NCBI GenBank assembly: GCA_028583415.1
Contig: CM053273.1
Location: forward strand, 91,796,676-91,860,675
Length of the DNA stretch: 64,000 nucleotides
Direction: 5' to 3'
Origin: Protea cynaroides
Lineage: Eukaryota; Streptophyta; Magnoliopsida; Proteales; Proteaceae
Every line of letters starts with the position of its first letter. Within the stretch, counting starts at the first letter, position 1. Below the pieces are notes generated by a model, which made no database searches, had not been told where the DNA came from, and was given only the letters and a program-made list of their open reading frames with translations. This document shows, piece after piece, positions 36,041 through 46,393 of the stretch. Made by a program: the position numbers and the translations under genes.

Positions 36041-36640
36041 AAAGGCTTTAAAAATCACGAAAAGTGAGAAAATTCTCACTTTTCCTTCCTTCTCTTCTTC
36101 GGTGGCGATTCTCCTCTGGTTTCTAAGCTTCTACAGTCCGACCGGTCACCCTAGGAGTGGTTTTCTTGCGATCCAGACTCGACATATCGTATCCAGGTAA
36201 GTCTCTTCTCTGTCTATCAAGTTTTTACAAATTTATCATATCGTCTATACCTAAAATTTTCGATTTTTCTTTAATTGAGAGATTCTAACCGTAGGAACTC
36301 TTTTCCTTCGGCTTAGAAAGGGTTTAGGGTCCCCTAAGAGCAAAATCCCTCAACCAATTTGAGGTTCCACCGAACGGTTTTCATAAAAATCGATTTTTTA
36401 CACTTTTTAACCTAAGTTTTCAAAATTTTCAAAATTTTCTTGATTTTTCTTAATTTTCCAAAATTTCTTGTTGAAATTGCATGGGATTGGTTTGTTGAAG
36501 AGTGCGGGGGTTACGTAAATCCTCCTCCCCAAGTTTTTGGGTGAGTTCGAGGCTTTTTCCCAATTTACTGTCGTTATGCTACCAAAATTTTGATAATTTC
36601 TAACCTTTTCCTTCTCGTTTTCTTTTGTTTTGCAGTTTAA

Positions 36641-37037
36641 ATGGCCCCACGACGTGCTCTTGGCAAGCGTCCTCATGGCTCGAGCGTGCGCGCTCCTCAG
36701 CCACCAGCTCCACAGCTCGATGAACTGTGGTTTCGTTCTGAGGCGGCACAAGCCCGTTTCCCATGGTTTGAAAGCAAAAACATAGAGTCTGGGCGGCGAG
36801 TTAACTTGGAACAGTTGCACAGATTTGATGTGCAAGCAGCTTTTGACAGGCTTGGGTGGGTGCCTGTCATCTCCTACACAGAGACCACTCGTCCCAACCT
36901 GGTTAAGCATTTCTATTCTAACCTGGAGCTTCATGGGAATATCGACAATCCCAATCAGAGTAGGGACTTGCGCATCTCCAGCTTTGTCAAGGGCGTCCAT
37001 ATTTCCTTCAACACTCATCAGTTGGCCGACCTGCTAG
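36641..37037 (+). pseudogene. E2 antisense extra ORF, N-terminal domain, cut by LTR Lb
   Basis: The plus-strand frame (opposite to E2 gag-pol) starts MAPRRALGKRPHGSS at 36641. A 5'-UTR intron is visible: donor CCAG|GTAAGT after 36196, acceptor TTTTGCAG at 36635. The domain has RRVNLEQLHRFDVQAAFDR, GWVPVISYTE, PNLVKHFYSNLELHG, VKGVHISFNTHQLADLL and breaks off at 37037 where Lb begins. It is clearly homologous to the E1 copy at 25448. Uninterrupted for 132 codons. The C-terminal part was separated by the E3 insertion, and the remnant at 45650-46070 may be it. Function unknown. Confidence 0.75.
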
Positions 37038-39448
37038 TGTCACACCCCAATTCCGGCTGAACCAGAAGTGTGAGTGAACCGGCTCTAAGCCACGGTTCAC
37101 ACCAGGATCTCATTAGACCGTGTCAACCAATCATTCCCAAGCAATCTAACAAAAATCAGAGAATAATACATAGCAGCGGAAATAAATAAATGAGCCGAGA
37201 TCTAATTGTAACATAAAATAAATATCCAACTTATTCCATCATCCATCATTTTTAAATATAATTATTACAATGCTTTAACAGAAAATAATCAAGTCACTGG
37301 GAGAAAACACAAAACGAGCACTCGCATGACGCATCATGCTCGTCCTCCACTGCCTGGGTATCAATGGCAGCTACAGTGCTGTATGCTGGAGCAGCCACGA
37401 AGTCATCAATGGTGTACCCTGCATCCAAATCTGAAAAGAAATATATATATTTTGGGTGAGCTCACAACTTAGCTCAGTAAGTACAAGACCAATGCAACAG
37501 TACAATATGCATGAGATAACATTACATTTTGGGCCAGGTATAACTTGCAAATATGCTATGGTAAGGTTTGGCGGCCACCGCACCTCCATGCACGAGAGTG
37601 TGAGCACACCCAACAGTCAGGAACCTACCACACTACTGCTGTTGCCCCACATCACTCACTCCGGTATGGAGATAGGACTCGAGTCTGGCGGGCAGGAAGA
37701 ACCACAATCCCACATCCTCCCCCTGATACCCCATACCGTACCAATACCTAAACCCCTATTGGCAAGGGCTTGCAAGTGGGTTCCGTTTCTAACCAGTCCT
37801 AGATGTCAATACAATATCATTAGCCTTACCCCAGCACAACTCCCTGCGACATAGAGATAGGGCTCGAGTCCCGGCGGGCGGGAAGAACCACAATCCCACG
37901 TCCCTCCCCCCGATACCCTATTCGCACCAAGTCCGCTAAGGTAAAGACTATATAATCCTACCCCAAAGACAACCCCCTACGACATAGAGATAGGGCTCGA
38001 GTCCGGTGGGCGGGAAGAACCACAATCCCACGTCCTCCCCCGATACCCTATTCGCACTGAGTTTGCTAAGGTAAAAGGCGATACGAGAAAAGTGTTAGCT
38101 GTGGATATATCCAGGGCACATCCCCTTCACATTCCACACACTAACTAAAACATACACATGCCTAACATCCAACAATCCTAGCATATGAAATGCATGAATA
38201 GGTAATATTAACAAAAGCATTAACTACATGGCATGTGAGATGCACAGACATCAAGCAAACATATAAATTCATAACTTATTCACAAAGGCTTACTATTCTT
38301 TATTTAATTTAAGTTTGGGGTCTTGTCCCTTACCTGACGCGTGATAATGATCTCGTTCTGCGTCAGAGAGCTTACTCACAGGGTCTACAGGTCCTACATA
38401 ATCACATATTTATGTTAGAATTCATTTATTAAAGTTTCAAGGGTCGGAACCAGGTTTGGCCAAACAAACCAGGCTCAGAAACCCATACCGGTTGCAGGTA
38501 CCGGTCTCAGCATAGTGAGACTGGTATGTGCAACCGGTATGTATACCGGTGGCACTATACCAGTTGCACATACTGCAACCGGTATGTGCGACGGTATATA
38601 CCGGTTGCACTTATCGGTCTCACTCAGATCTCACTGAGTGAGACCTGTATGTGCCTGCGGTGTATACCGCAAGGCCATACCGCTGGACCTATAGTCCATC
38701 CGGTATACCCCACGGTTTGGATCTGAGAGCGAGATCTCGGATCTCCCCTCCTTGTCGGCTAACAGTTAGGTCTCTAGGGTTTCCCCTACCCTTTACTAAT
38801 GTCCAAACCCTCTAGTGGCCTTCGGATCTCGGCTATAATCCCGTATCAAACCTAGGTTAAATTCGAATGAGGAAGAACAATGGAAACTATAATCTTTTTG
38901 GATCATTGCGCCGCTTCGCGGCTCCGATCCGACCTCCTAACATTACTAACAGTACAGAACACTTACCGGCATTGTCGGTTGGCGGCGTGCTCTTCCTTCC
39001 TGGGCGGCTTCCACCTTCTTGCTCCTTCTCAGCTCTTCTCCAGACAGCTAGAGTGTTTGAGAAGGAGCAATGGAGTGTCTCCCTCTCTATTAATAGAGGG
39101 AGGCCATCCATTGGAAAAAATTTCCTCAGAATGGAAACTTTCCAAGTTTCCATTCTGAGAGAAAGGCTCACTGGAGTCTATCTCCAGTCGGAAATGGTAT
39201 ACCGGTCGCACATACCGGTTGGAGACCCCGCAACCGGTATAGTGGAGCCGGTATACCATACCGGTTGCACTATACTGCAACCGGTATAGTGAGACCGGTA
39301 TGGGGTTTTTAGGCATTTTTATTCTTTTTCTTACCTGAAATCAGAGTGGCTCGTCACTTGGCTTCGCCCTCCGATCCGGTTATAATTGGGACACCTGTCA
39401 TCATATAAAACCATGGTTTAGACCCGATTTTAGAATACGGTTCTTACA
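37038..39448 (-). mobile_element. LTR Lb (2,411 bp), 3' LTR of E3
   Basis: TGTCACACCCC at 37038 to TTCTTACA at 39448, inserted in the E2 antisense ORF (left flank GCTAG). Its body differs clearly from La, Lc and Le: its word is ACCGGTTGCA or CAACCGGTAT, in clusters at about 38485-38720 and 39190-39300, so it is another family. TATA-like CTATTAATAG at 39088-39097. The E3 interior follows directly. No matching 5' LTR of this type is present at the other end of E3. Confidence 0.88.
37294..38393 (-). CDS. LTR-embedded reading frame, exons 2 and 3 (Lb copy)
   Basis: Exon 2 is 38334-38393 (60 nt, exactly as in La), exon 3 is 37294-37430 (137 nt, after CTTTTCAG). Exon 1 would end at 38967 before GTAAGTG. 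The joined frame is open: DPVSKLSDAERDHYHASDL, then AGYTIDDFVAAPAYSTVAAI and EDEHDASCECSFCVFSQ with stop TGA. Although the Lb family has diverged strongly from La in its introns, the exon lengths, phase and acidic Cys-rich ending hold. The start codon is unresolved. Confidence 0.55.
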
Positions 39449-42400
39449 ACTCTACCACCCTTAAAAAAAAATTTCGTCCCCAAAATTTGCATGTAGGTCT
39501 CACAATTCCCCCACCCTTAAGAGAAATTTCGTCCCCAAAATTACACGTACCTTCAGAGTCGAAAAGATGGGGATACTCTTGTCGCATGGCGTCCTCCTCT
39601 TCCCAAGTAATTTCTTCTACGTCCTGACTTTTCCAAACTACCTTGACATAATGGATAGCTCGCCTTCGAAGTTGTTGTACCTTTTTACTAATAAGCTGGA
39701 TTGGCACCACCTCGAAGGTTAAGTCTTCTGTCAAATCTGGGGGCTCTGCAACAAGAATGTGTGAGGGGTCTCTCACGTACTTCTTCAGTAAGGACACGTG
39801 GAAGACATCGTGGACACTAGAGATTGCTGGTGGCAATACAAGTTGATAGACTACTTTGCCGCATCGGGATAGAATTTCATATGGTCCCACATATCTAGGA
39901 CACAATTTTCCTTTTCTGCCGAACCGCTTCAAGCCTCTTACTGGTGACACCTTCAAGAACACCTTGTCCCCAACCATGAATTCAAGATCCCGTCGTCTGT
40001 TATCAGCATAGTGCTTCTGACGCACCTGAGCTGTCTTTACTCGGTTCTTGATTAGATCTACTGCCTTGCAGGTTTCTTCCATAAATTCTGGTCCTACGAT
40101 CCGTCTTTCTCCAACTTTGTCCCATAATAAAGGTGTCCGACATTTCTTGCCATATAAGGCCTCGTATGGGGCCATCTGGATCATAGACTGGTAGCTGTTG
40201 TTGTAGGCAAACTCAATGAGTGAAAGCTTCTCATCCCAAGCCCCCTTGAAGTCGATAGCACATGCCCAAAGCATGTCTTCTAAAATTTGAATGGTCCTCT
40301 CCGACTGACCATCAGTTTGAGGGTGGAAAGCTATGCTAAACTTTAGTTTCGTCCCCATTGCCTTCTGAAGTCCTTCCCAGAACTTAGATGTGAAGCGTGG
40401 ATCTCGATCAGACACAATACTCTCTGGAACCCCGTGGAGCCTTACTATATTGTCCACGTACAACCTTGCCAACCTATCCATAGTATATTGTGGTCTGACA
40501 GGGATAAATCTGGCTATTTTGGTGAGGCGATCTACAATTACCCATACTGCATTTACCGACCTCGGAGTCATAGGTAATCCGGTGACGAAATCCATGGTCA
40601 TACAATCCCATTTCCATGCTGGCTCGGGTAATGGTTGTAGTAATCCTGCAGGCCTCTGTCTTTCGGCTTTAACTTGCTGACAGTTTAAACATTGGAATAC
40701 ATGTCGGGCCACATCAGCTTTCATACCCCTCCACCAGTACAACCTTTTCAAGTCGTGGTACATTTTCGTGCTTCCAGGGTGTACTGAATATGGGGTGGAG
40801 TGAGCTTCCAACATAATCCAATTTCGGATTTGCAGATCTTCATCCCCAGGTATGCACAAATGCCCATGGTATCTGAGTACCTTGTTTGCATCTAAAGTAA
40901 AATCAGGATTGGCTCGACCCTTTTCCAAATCCTCTTGAACTGTCCTGAGGTATGGGTCCTGTAGGACTGCTGCCTTTATTTCTTCCTTCAGGTCGGGAAA
41001 AATCTTCAATGCTGCAAACATTAGAGTAAACTGATGTATCAACCCTTGCTCAATAGGATCATCTGCTGACTTTATTAAGAGTTGTTTTTCATCCTCTGAT
41101 GAGCCAGAAACAGCAGCGCACAACGCTGCATTTACACTCGGTCCTGCTTCAGGGTTCGATGCCCATTTCCTGCTCAGTGCATCAGCTACAATGTTAGCTT
41201 TGCCAGGGTGATACTGAATGTCACAGTCGTAGTCCTTGAGTAGTTCAAGCCACCTCCTCTGCCTCATGTTCAGGTCTTTCTGGGTGAACAGATATGTCAG
41301 GCTTTTGTGGTCAGACTTAATCTGGAATTTCTCGTCATACAGGTAGTGCCTCCAAGTCTTGATAGCATAAATGACCGCTGCCAATTCTAGGTCATGTGTA
41401 GGGTAATTCTTTTCATGCTCTTTCAGTTGTCTTGAGGCATAGGCTATCACCTGTTCTCCTTGCATCAGCACACAACCCAGTCCTAGACCTGAAGCATCTG
41501 TATATAATGTAAATGGATGGTCTGGGGTTGGAATAGTCAATATAGGTGCTGATACTAGTTTTGACTTCAACGTCTGGAAGCATTTCTTACATTCATCGGT
41601 CCATATGAACTTCTTCCCCTTTTTGGTCAATCTGGTGAGTAGAACAACAATCTTGGAATAATTTTCCACAAACCTTCTGTAGTATCCAACTAAGCCCAGG
41701 AAACTACGAATTTCAGCAACTGTCTTCGGCGCCTCCCATCCTACAATGGCTGAAATTTTACTGGGGTCTACCTTAATTCCTTCAGCAGAAACCATGTGAC
41801 CAAGGACGGCCACTTCCTTTAACCAAAATTCACATTTCTTGAATTTTACATATAGTTTTTCTCTTCTCAGTCTTTGTAACGCTGCTCTTAGATGTACTGC
41901 ATGCGTCTCCTGGTCCTTAGAGTATACTAAAATATCATCGATGAATACGATAACCGACGTATCAAGCATGTCATGGAATACCCGGTTCATTAACTCCATA
42001 AAGGATGCATGTGCATTAGTCAACCCAAAGGACATTACTAGAAACTCATAGTGTCCATAACGCGTCCTGAAAGCTATTTTGGGGATGTCTGTTTCCTTAA
42101 TCTTGAGCTGATGATACCCTGATCTCAGATCAATCTTCGAGAATACACTTGAACCTTGTAATTGATCGAACAAATCATCTATCCTTGGTAGTGGGTACCT
42201 GTTCTTGATAGTGAGCTTGTTCAATTCACGATAGTCCATACAGAGACGTACGCTACCATCTTTTTTCTTGACAAAGAGCACAGGTGCTCCCCAAGGTGAG
42301 ATACTAGGCCTTATAAATCCCTTGTCTAGCAGTTCTTGCAGCTAAGTTTTTAATTCTTTCAATTCGGTAGGAGCCATCCTGTACGGTGCTTTAGACACAG

Positions 42401-42960
42401 GTGCCACCCCTGGTAGTAGGTCTATCACAAACTCAGTAGCCCTGTCCGGTGGCAACCCAGGTAGGTCTTCGGGAAATACATCAGGAAATTCCCGTACTAC
42501 ATCGATGTCCTCCATTTTTGGCAGGTCAGCGGTGACATCCACCACTGACACAAGGTATCCTACTCCCCCTTTCTCTAGGCACTTCTTTGCTTTTAAGGCT
42601 GAGAGTATGAGCTTTCTCTTCCTGGGAAACTTAGCCCCTTTAAAGTTAAACTCAATCCCTTCATTGTCTTTGAATATTAACTTCTTCTCGACACATAGCA
42701 AGTTCGCCGAGTGTTTAGATAACCAGTCCATTCCCAGAATCACATCAAAATCTGACATCTCCAGCTGGACTAGATTGGCTTCCAATTCTCGTCCTTCAAT
42801 ATGCACTGGACAAGGACCATAATATTCTGCTAATACCACCTCCATTCCCATGGGAGACCGAACTAACAGACTTGGTTGTAGAGTCTTGATGGGTTGTCCT
42901 AGTCCTTTCCCGAATGACACGGATATAAAAGAATGGGTTGCCCCGGAGTCAAACAGGACT
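39444..42960 (-). pseudogene. pol: E3 pol, best preserved copy (945-codon open stretch)
   Basis: Protease DSG at 42942-42950, linker with [19 protein letters not shown], then a single stop TAG at 42342-42344 between protease and reverse transcriptase. From there 945 codons are open: reverse transcriptase (FIDD near 41932-41956), RNase H ([17 protein letters not shown]), integrase (HHCC, then DFVTGLP, SDRDPRF), chromodomain-like [19 protein letters not shown]. The frame runs through both polypurine tracts and stops at TAA three bases inside the LTR. A family consensus would normally be one gag-pol frame. This copy may have been active recently but is not intact. Confidence 0.92.
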
Positions 42961-43009
42961 CTTGCGGGTACCCCTGCTATAATTACTGTACCTGAGGTTT
43001 TAGTTCATA

Positions 43010-44453
43010 TTCTACCTTAGTTCAAATGCATAAATAATTAATGCAACAATTAAGAAATAAGTACAAAATCATACCTGTAACCACATCTGGTGATGCGGCT
43101 GCCTCTTTTGTGGTAACAGCATACACCTTGCCTTGCTGTTGCTCTCTCTTTGGTTGTGGGCATGTTCTGGCATAATGCCCCACCTGTTGGCAATTGAAGA
43201 ATTTTACATTAGGGTTAGGCCCCGTAACCTGTGGTGGCATTGCAAGAGCCGGTCTGGGAGGCACTGTACTAGAAGGCGGCCTGAAAGGACGGTATGGCCT
43301 GTTGTTTCTTCCGCCTTGGATCTCAGGATTAGGTCTCTTCAGACTCCGACTTTGTGCTATGAAACTTTCCCTCTGACTTGACTCGATAACTCGAGCCACC
43401 TGTACAGCTTCATTGTAAATGTTCAACCCTCGACCCAACACATGTTCTCGGATAGCCCCCCGAAGACCCATAGTAAAACGATGAGTCTTTGTTGCTTCCT
43501 CCTGCATACTAGTTGGAGCAAAAAAGAATAACTCCTCATACCTCTGCTGATAGGCTTCTATTGTCATCTGTGACTATTGCAGGTTAAGATATTCTCTTTC
43601 CATTTGATCACGAAAACTCCTGGGGAAGTACTTGTCAAAGAAGGCTTCCTTGAATATGGGCCAAGTAATGATTTGGTGCTTGGTTTCTAGGTACGACTTG
43701 GTAGAGTTTCACCACCCATTAGCCTCTTCCTTCAGCATATGAGTGGCATATAACACTTTGTCCCCATCCTGACAATCCAGTGGCCGAAAGTTTTTCTCCA
43801 TTTCAGCTATCCACTGTGCTGGCCACAGTGTTTTCCCTGACTTCCCTGTAAAAGTAGGTGGTTTGAGCTTTAAGAATCCATCCACTGCCCTGGATAGGCT
43901 ACTCTGAGCATAAGGGACTTGCCCATATGGTGTCTGTCCATACCATTGTGGCTGATATGGGTAGCCTCCCTGATTTCCTCCCTGATACCCACCACCCCCC
44001 CCTGATATTGGTTGTGAACTGGCGTCCCTGTGACTGGTTGGGGTACTGTGTTGGGTTGATCCTGTTGTGGTGGTACTTCATTAGCTGTGCTAACCCCCAC
44101 TGGTGCCGCTTGAACATTCTCAACGTTTGTGGATGGCATGTTTGTAGGTGTCGACACAGGCCCAGGTGGCCTAAACATTTTTAGCATTTCCTCGAAAAAC
44201 TTCTTCTGCTGGGCCTCCATATTAGTGACCAAATTTGCCATCATTGTCTCAGAGCTAGAAGAAGGTTGTCCCTGTGACGGACCTTCTTCATTTTCCTTTA
44301 TCATATCTTCAGTGTCATTTAGGGGGTTGAGTTCTTCCCCTCTCACCCTCTCGGCATTTTTTCTGAGTTTTCTGTTCCTGAACTTCTATCCATGGTAGGC
44401 GCCCTTGAGTGTCGACGCCTGCGATGAACTCTACGTTTATTTCCTCCCACCAT
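43010..44453 (-). pseudogene. gag: E3 gag, broken
   Basis: ATG at 44453 (MVGGNKRRVHRR), frameshift near 44350, then an acidic and Pro-rich segment (EEMLKMFRPPGPV), broken again around 43870-43570 with a capsid core in between, then QQRYEELFFFAP and GLRGAIREHVLG. The zinc knuckle reads FFNCQQVGHYARTC: the first Cys is lost. It ends in TTKEAAASPDVVTG before protease. Same architecture as the E2 gag. Confidence 0.85.
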
Positions 44454-44714
44454 TGAAGCAATTTAATTTTTTTTTCCTGTACGATATCTGAATACATGGA
44501 AACATATAGCACAACTTAGAAGGTTATTCCAATAATTTAGTCTCAACATATGCAGCACAGGTATTCATTGACAGGTTAAAATAACAAGCAAAATTTTCAG
44601 TTATTTTGTCGAAATTTTCCACATACTTAATGTCTTATTATGCAAGCGTGAGGTCTAGAATCAAGTTCCGACCAACTATCGGGATGGTTTTGTATTGCCC
44701 CTCTCTGTAGGGTT

Positions 44715-45000
44715 CCAGTGGCAGTACCGGTCTCTCCTGAAGTGAGACCGGTGTAGCTGACCACACATACCGGTTGCACTATACCGCAGGGGGGGTACCG
44801 ATTGCACACCCCATAACTATGTGCAACCGGTATACCCTGCGGTTTGGTACCGGTTGCACCATACCACAGGGGAGATACCGGTCGCACACCCCATATCTAT
44901 GTGCAACCGGTATACCCTACGGTTTGGTACCGGTCGCACCATACTGGAGGGAGATACCGGTCGCACTCTCCAGCACAGATGCGCGACCGGTATAGCCAAA
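44715..45000. promoter_or_regulatory. ACCGGTTGCA word cluster upstream of the E3 antisense ORF
   Basis: Dense repeats such as TACCGGTTGCACTATACC, GTGCAACCGGTATACCCT and ACCGGTCGCACCATAC in almost 300 bp. The word is that of LTR Lb, not of Lc, which ties this part of the interior to the Lb family. A leader exon (GGTGGCGATTCCTCTCTG at 45061) and the donor TTAG|GTAAGC after 45158 follow. Confidence 0.65.
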
Positions 45001-45603
45001 ATCCCTTTAAAATCGCAATTTTTGGCTTTATTTCTCAATTTTCCTTTTTGAGTTTACTCCGGTGGCGATTCCTCTCTGAGTCTCCGAGTCTCTACAGTGC
45101 GTCCGGTGCTCCTAAGATTGTTTCCACCTCATTCTAGTGTGCCAATCTCGTCTCTTAGGTAAGCTCATACTTCTCTTCTCTCTTTTTTTAGAAATTTTTC
45201 ATCGTCTTTTATACCAAAATCTAGGTTTTTCTTGATTTAGAAGTTTCTACCCATAGAAAACTTCTTTCTTTGCTTGAGAAGTGTTTTGGGGGTCTAAATG
45301 TGCAAAACCCCTCAACCAATTCGAGATTTTATCGGTTGGTTTAAAGGAAACCTACAAATTTTGACTTTTTAACCTAGATTTCTAGGTTTTTTCGAGATTT
45401 TTGACAAATTTTGTTATTATACCTCCATTTCTTTGCTTTGATGAAATTGTTTGACCTATGCTAGCATTGTACTGTCACAATAAGTTATCCCATTCATATT
45501 GGGCGTGTTTTTAGGCTTTTTCATCATTTTCTATTGTTATACTGTCGAAATTTTTCTGAATTTGTCTCTAACTGGCTCTTGGTCTTTGTTTAACAGATAC
45601 TTT

Positions 45604-46070
45604 ATGTTTAATCGGCATGGAGCGGGTAAATGATCGTATATGCCCGGTATGCACAGGCCACATCTCCCTCCTGTCTTATATGATGAGAGGTTTTTCTGGT
45701 CGGAGGCGACCTTTTCACGCTCGGCCTGGCAACCAATGCGACATATGCAGCAGAGGCTGGGAGTGATGATGACGATGATAGGGTAGAGGGTGTACCAGCG
45801 CCAGCTTCACAGCCTACACCTGTAGCACCACCGTCTACATCTACAGCTGGACCGTCTCATCCCCCCCCAGACCCGGTGTTGAGCATGTTCACAGAGATCA
45901 GGGACACCCAGAGGGTCATCCTAGAGTCTCAGCAAGAGATGGGTCAGGAGTTTGGACGTCTGGCTCGTAGCCTACGGGTGACACAGGACCAGGTAGACTG
46001 GCTTAGGGTCGCTTACGAGCGAGATTATGACATAGCAGACCCTATTCCTCCTAGGCCCCCTACCCCATGA
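45604..46070 (+). pseudogene. E3/E2 antisense extra ORF, internally deleted
   Basis: After the 5'-UTR intron (45159-45596) an ATG at 45604 gives only MFNRHGAGK before a stop. Most of the N-terminal domain seen at 36641 is missing. From about 45650 the later part appears in shifted frames (LPPVLYDERFFWSEATFS), then from 45763 an acidic linker SDDDDDRVEGVPAP, a Pro/Thr-rich stretch, and the C-terminal helix MLSMFTEIRDTQRVILESQQ followed by LRVTQDQVDWLRVAYERDYD, stop at 46070. The deletion could mark a recombination point between two antisense ORFs. The conserved C-terminus is predicted to be a coiled coil. Confidence 0.7.
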
Positions 46071-46378
46071 TTGTCCCTTTTATTTTCTTCTCTTTTGACT
46101 GTTTATATAACAGGGTAACTGTCCGGTTTGTGGACTGTACCCTGTAGCACTAGTACATTTAATACTCTCTTTTCGTTTAATGAAATTTTTATGGTTCACC
46201 CTAACTAGTGCATGAGTATCATTAAATTTCATATTTAATATAGTGTATTATGCTCTTTCTTAGTCCGTCTCAGGTATCAAACATTGCTTAGGGTGTGTTT
46301 GTATTAAGATTTTTAAATTTCCTAACTCAGTTCATCGACTTAGTTAAGTGCAATATGGTCTGTGGACAGAGCCCGAGA

Positions 46379-46390
46379 GCTCTGATACCA
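46379..46390 (-). other. Primer binding site next to LTR Lc
   Basis: On the minus strand TGGTATCAGAGC, a perfect 12-base complement to the initiator methionine tRNA 3' end, three bases from LTR Lc. It shows that Lc serves as the 5' LTR for the interior on its left. Confidence 0.9.
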
Positions 46391-46393
46391 AAT

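Noticed and set aside
39444..42281. The 945-codon frame as a host gene
   Set aside because: It carries reverse transcriptase, RNase H, integrase and chromodomain in retrotransposon order and lies between a polypurine tract and gag. It is the pol of E3.
46379..46390. tRNA-like sequence
   Set aside because: Only the 12 bases complementary to the tRNA 3' end are present. It is a retrotransposon primer binding site, not a tRNA gene. No tRNA or rRNA gene was found in the window.
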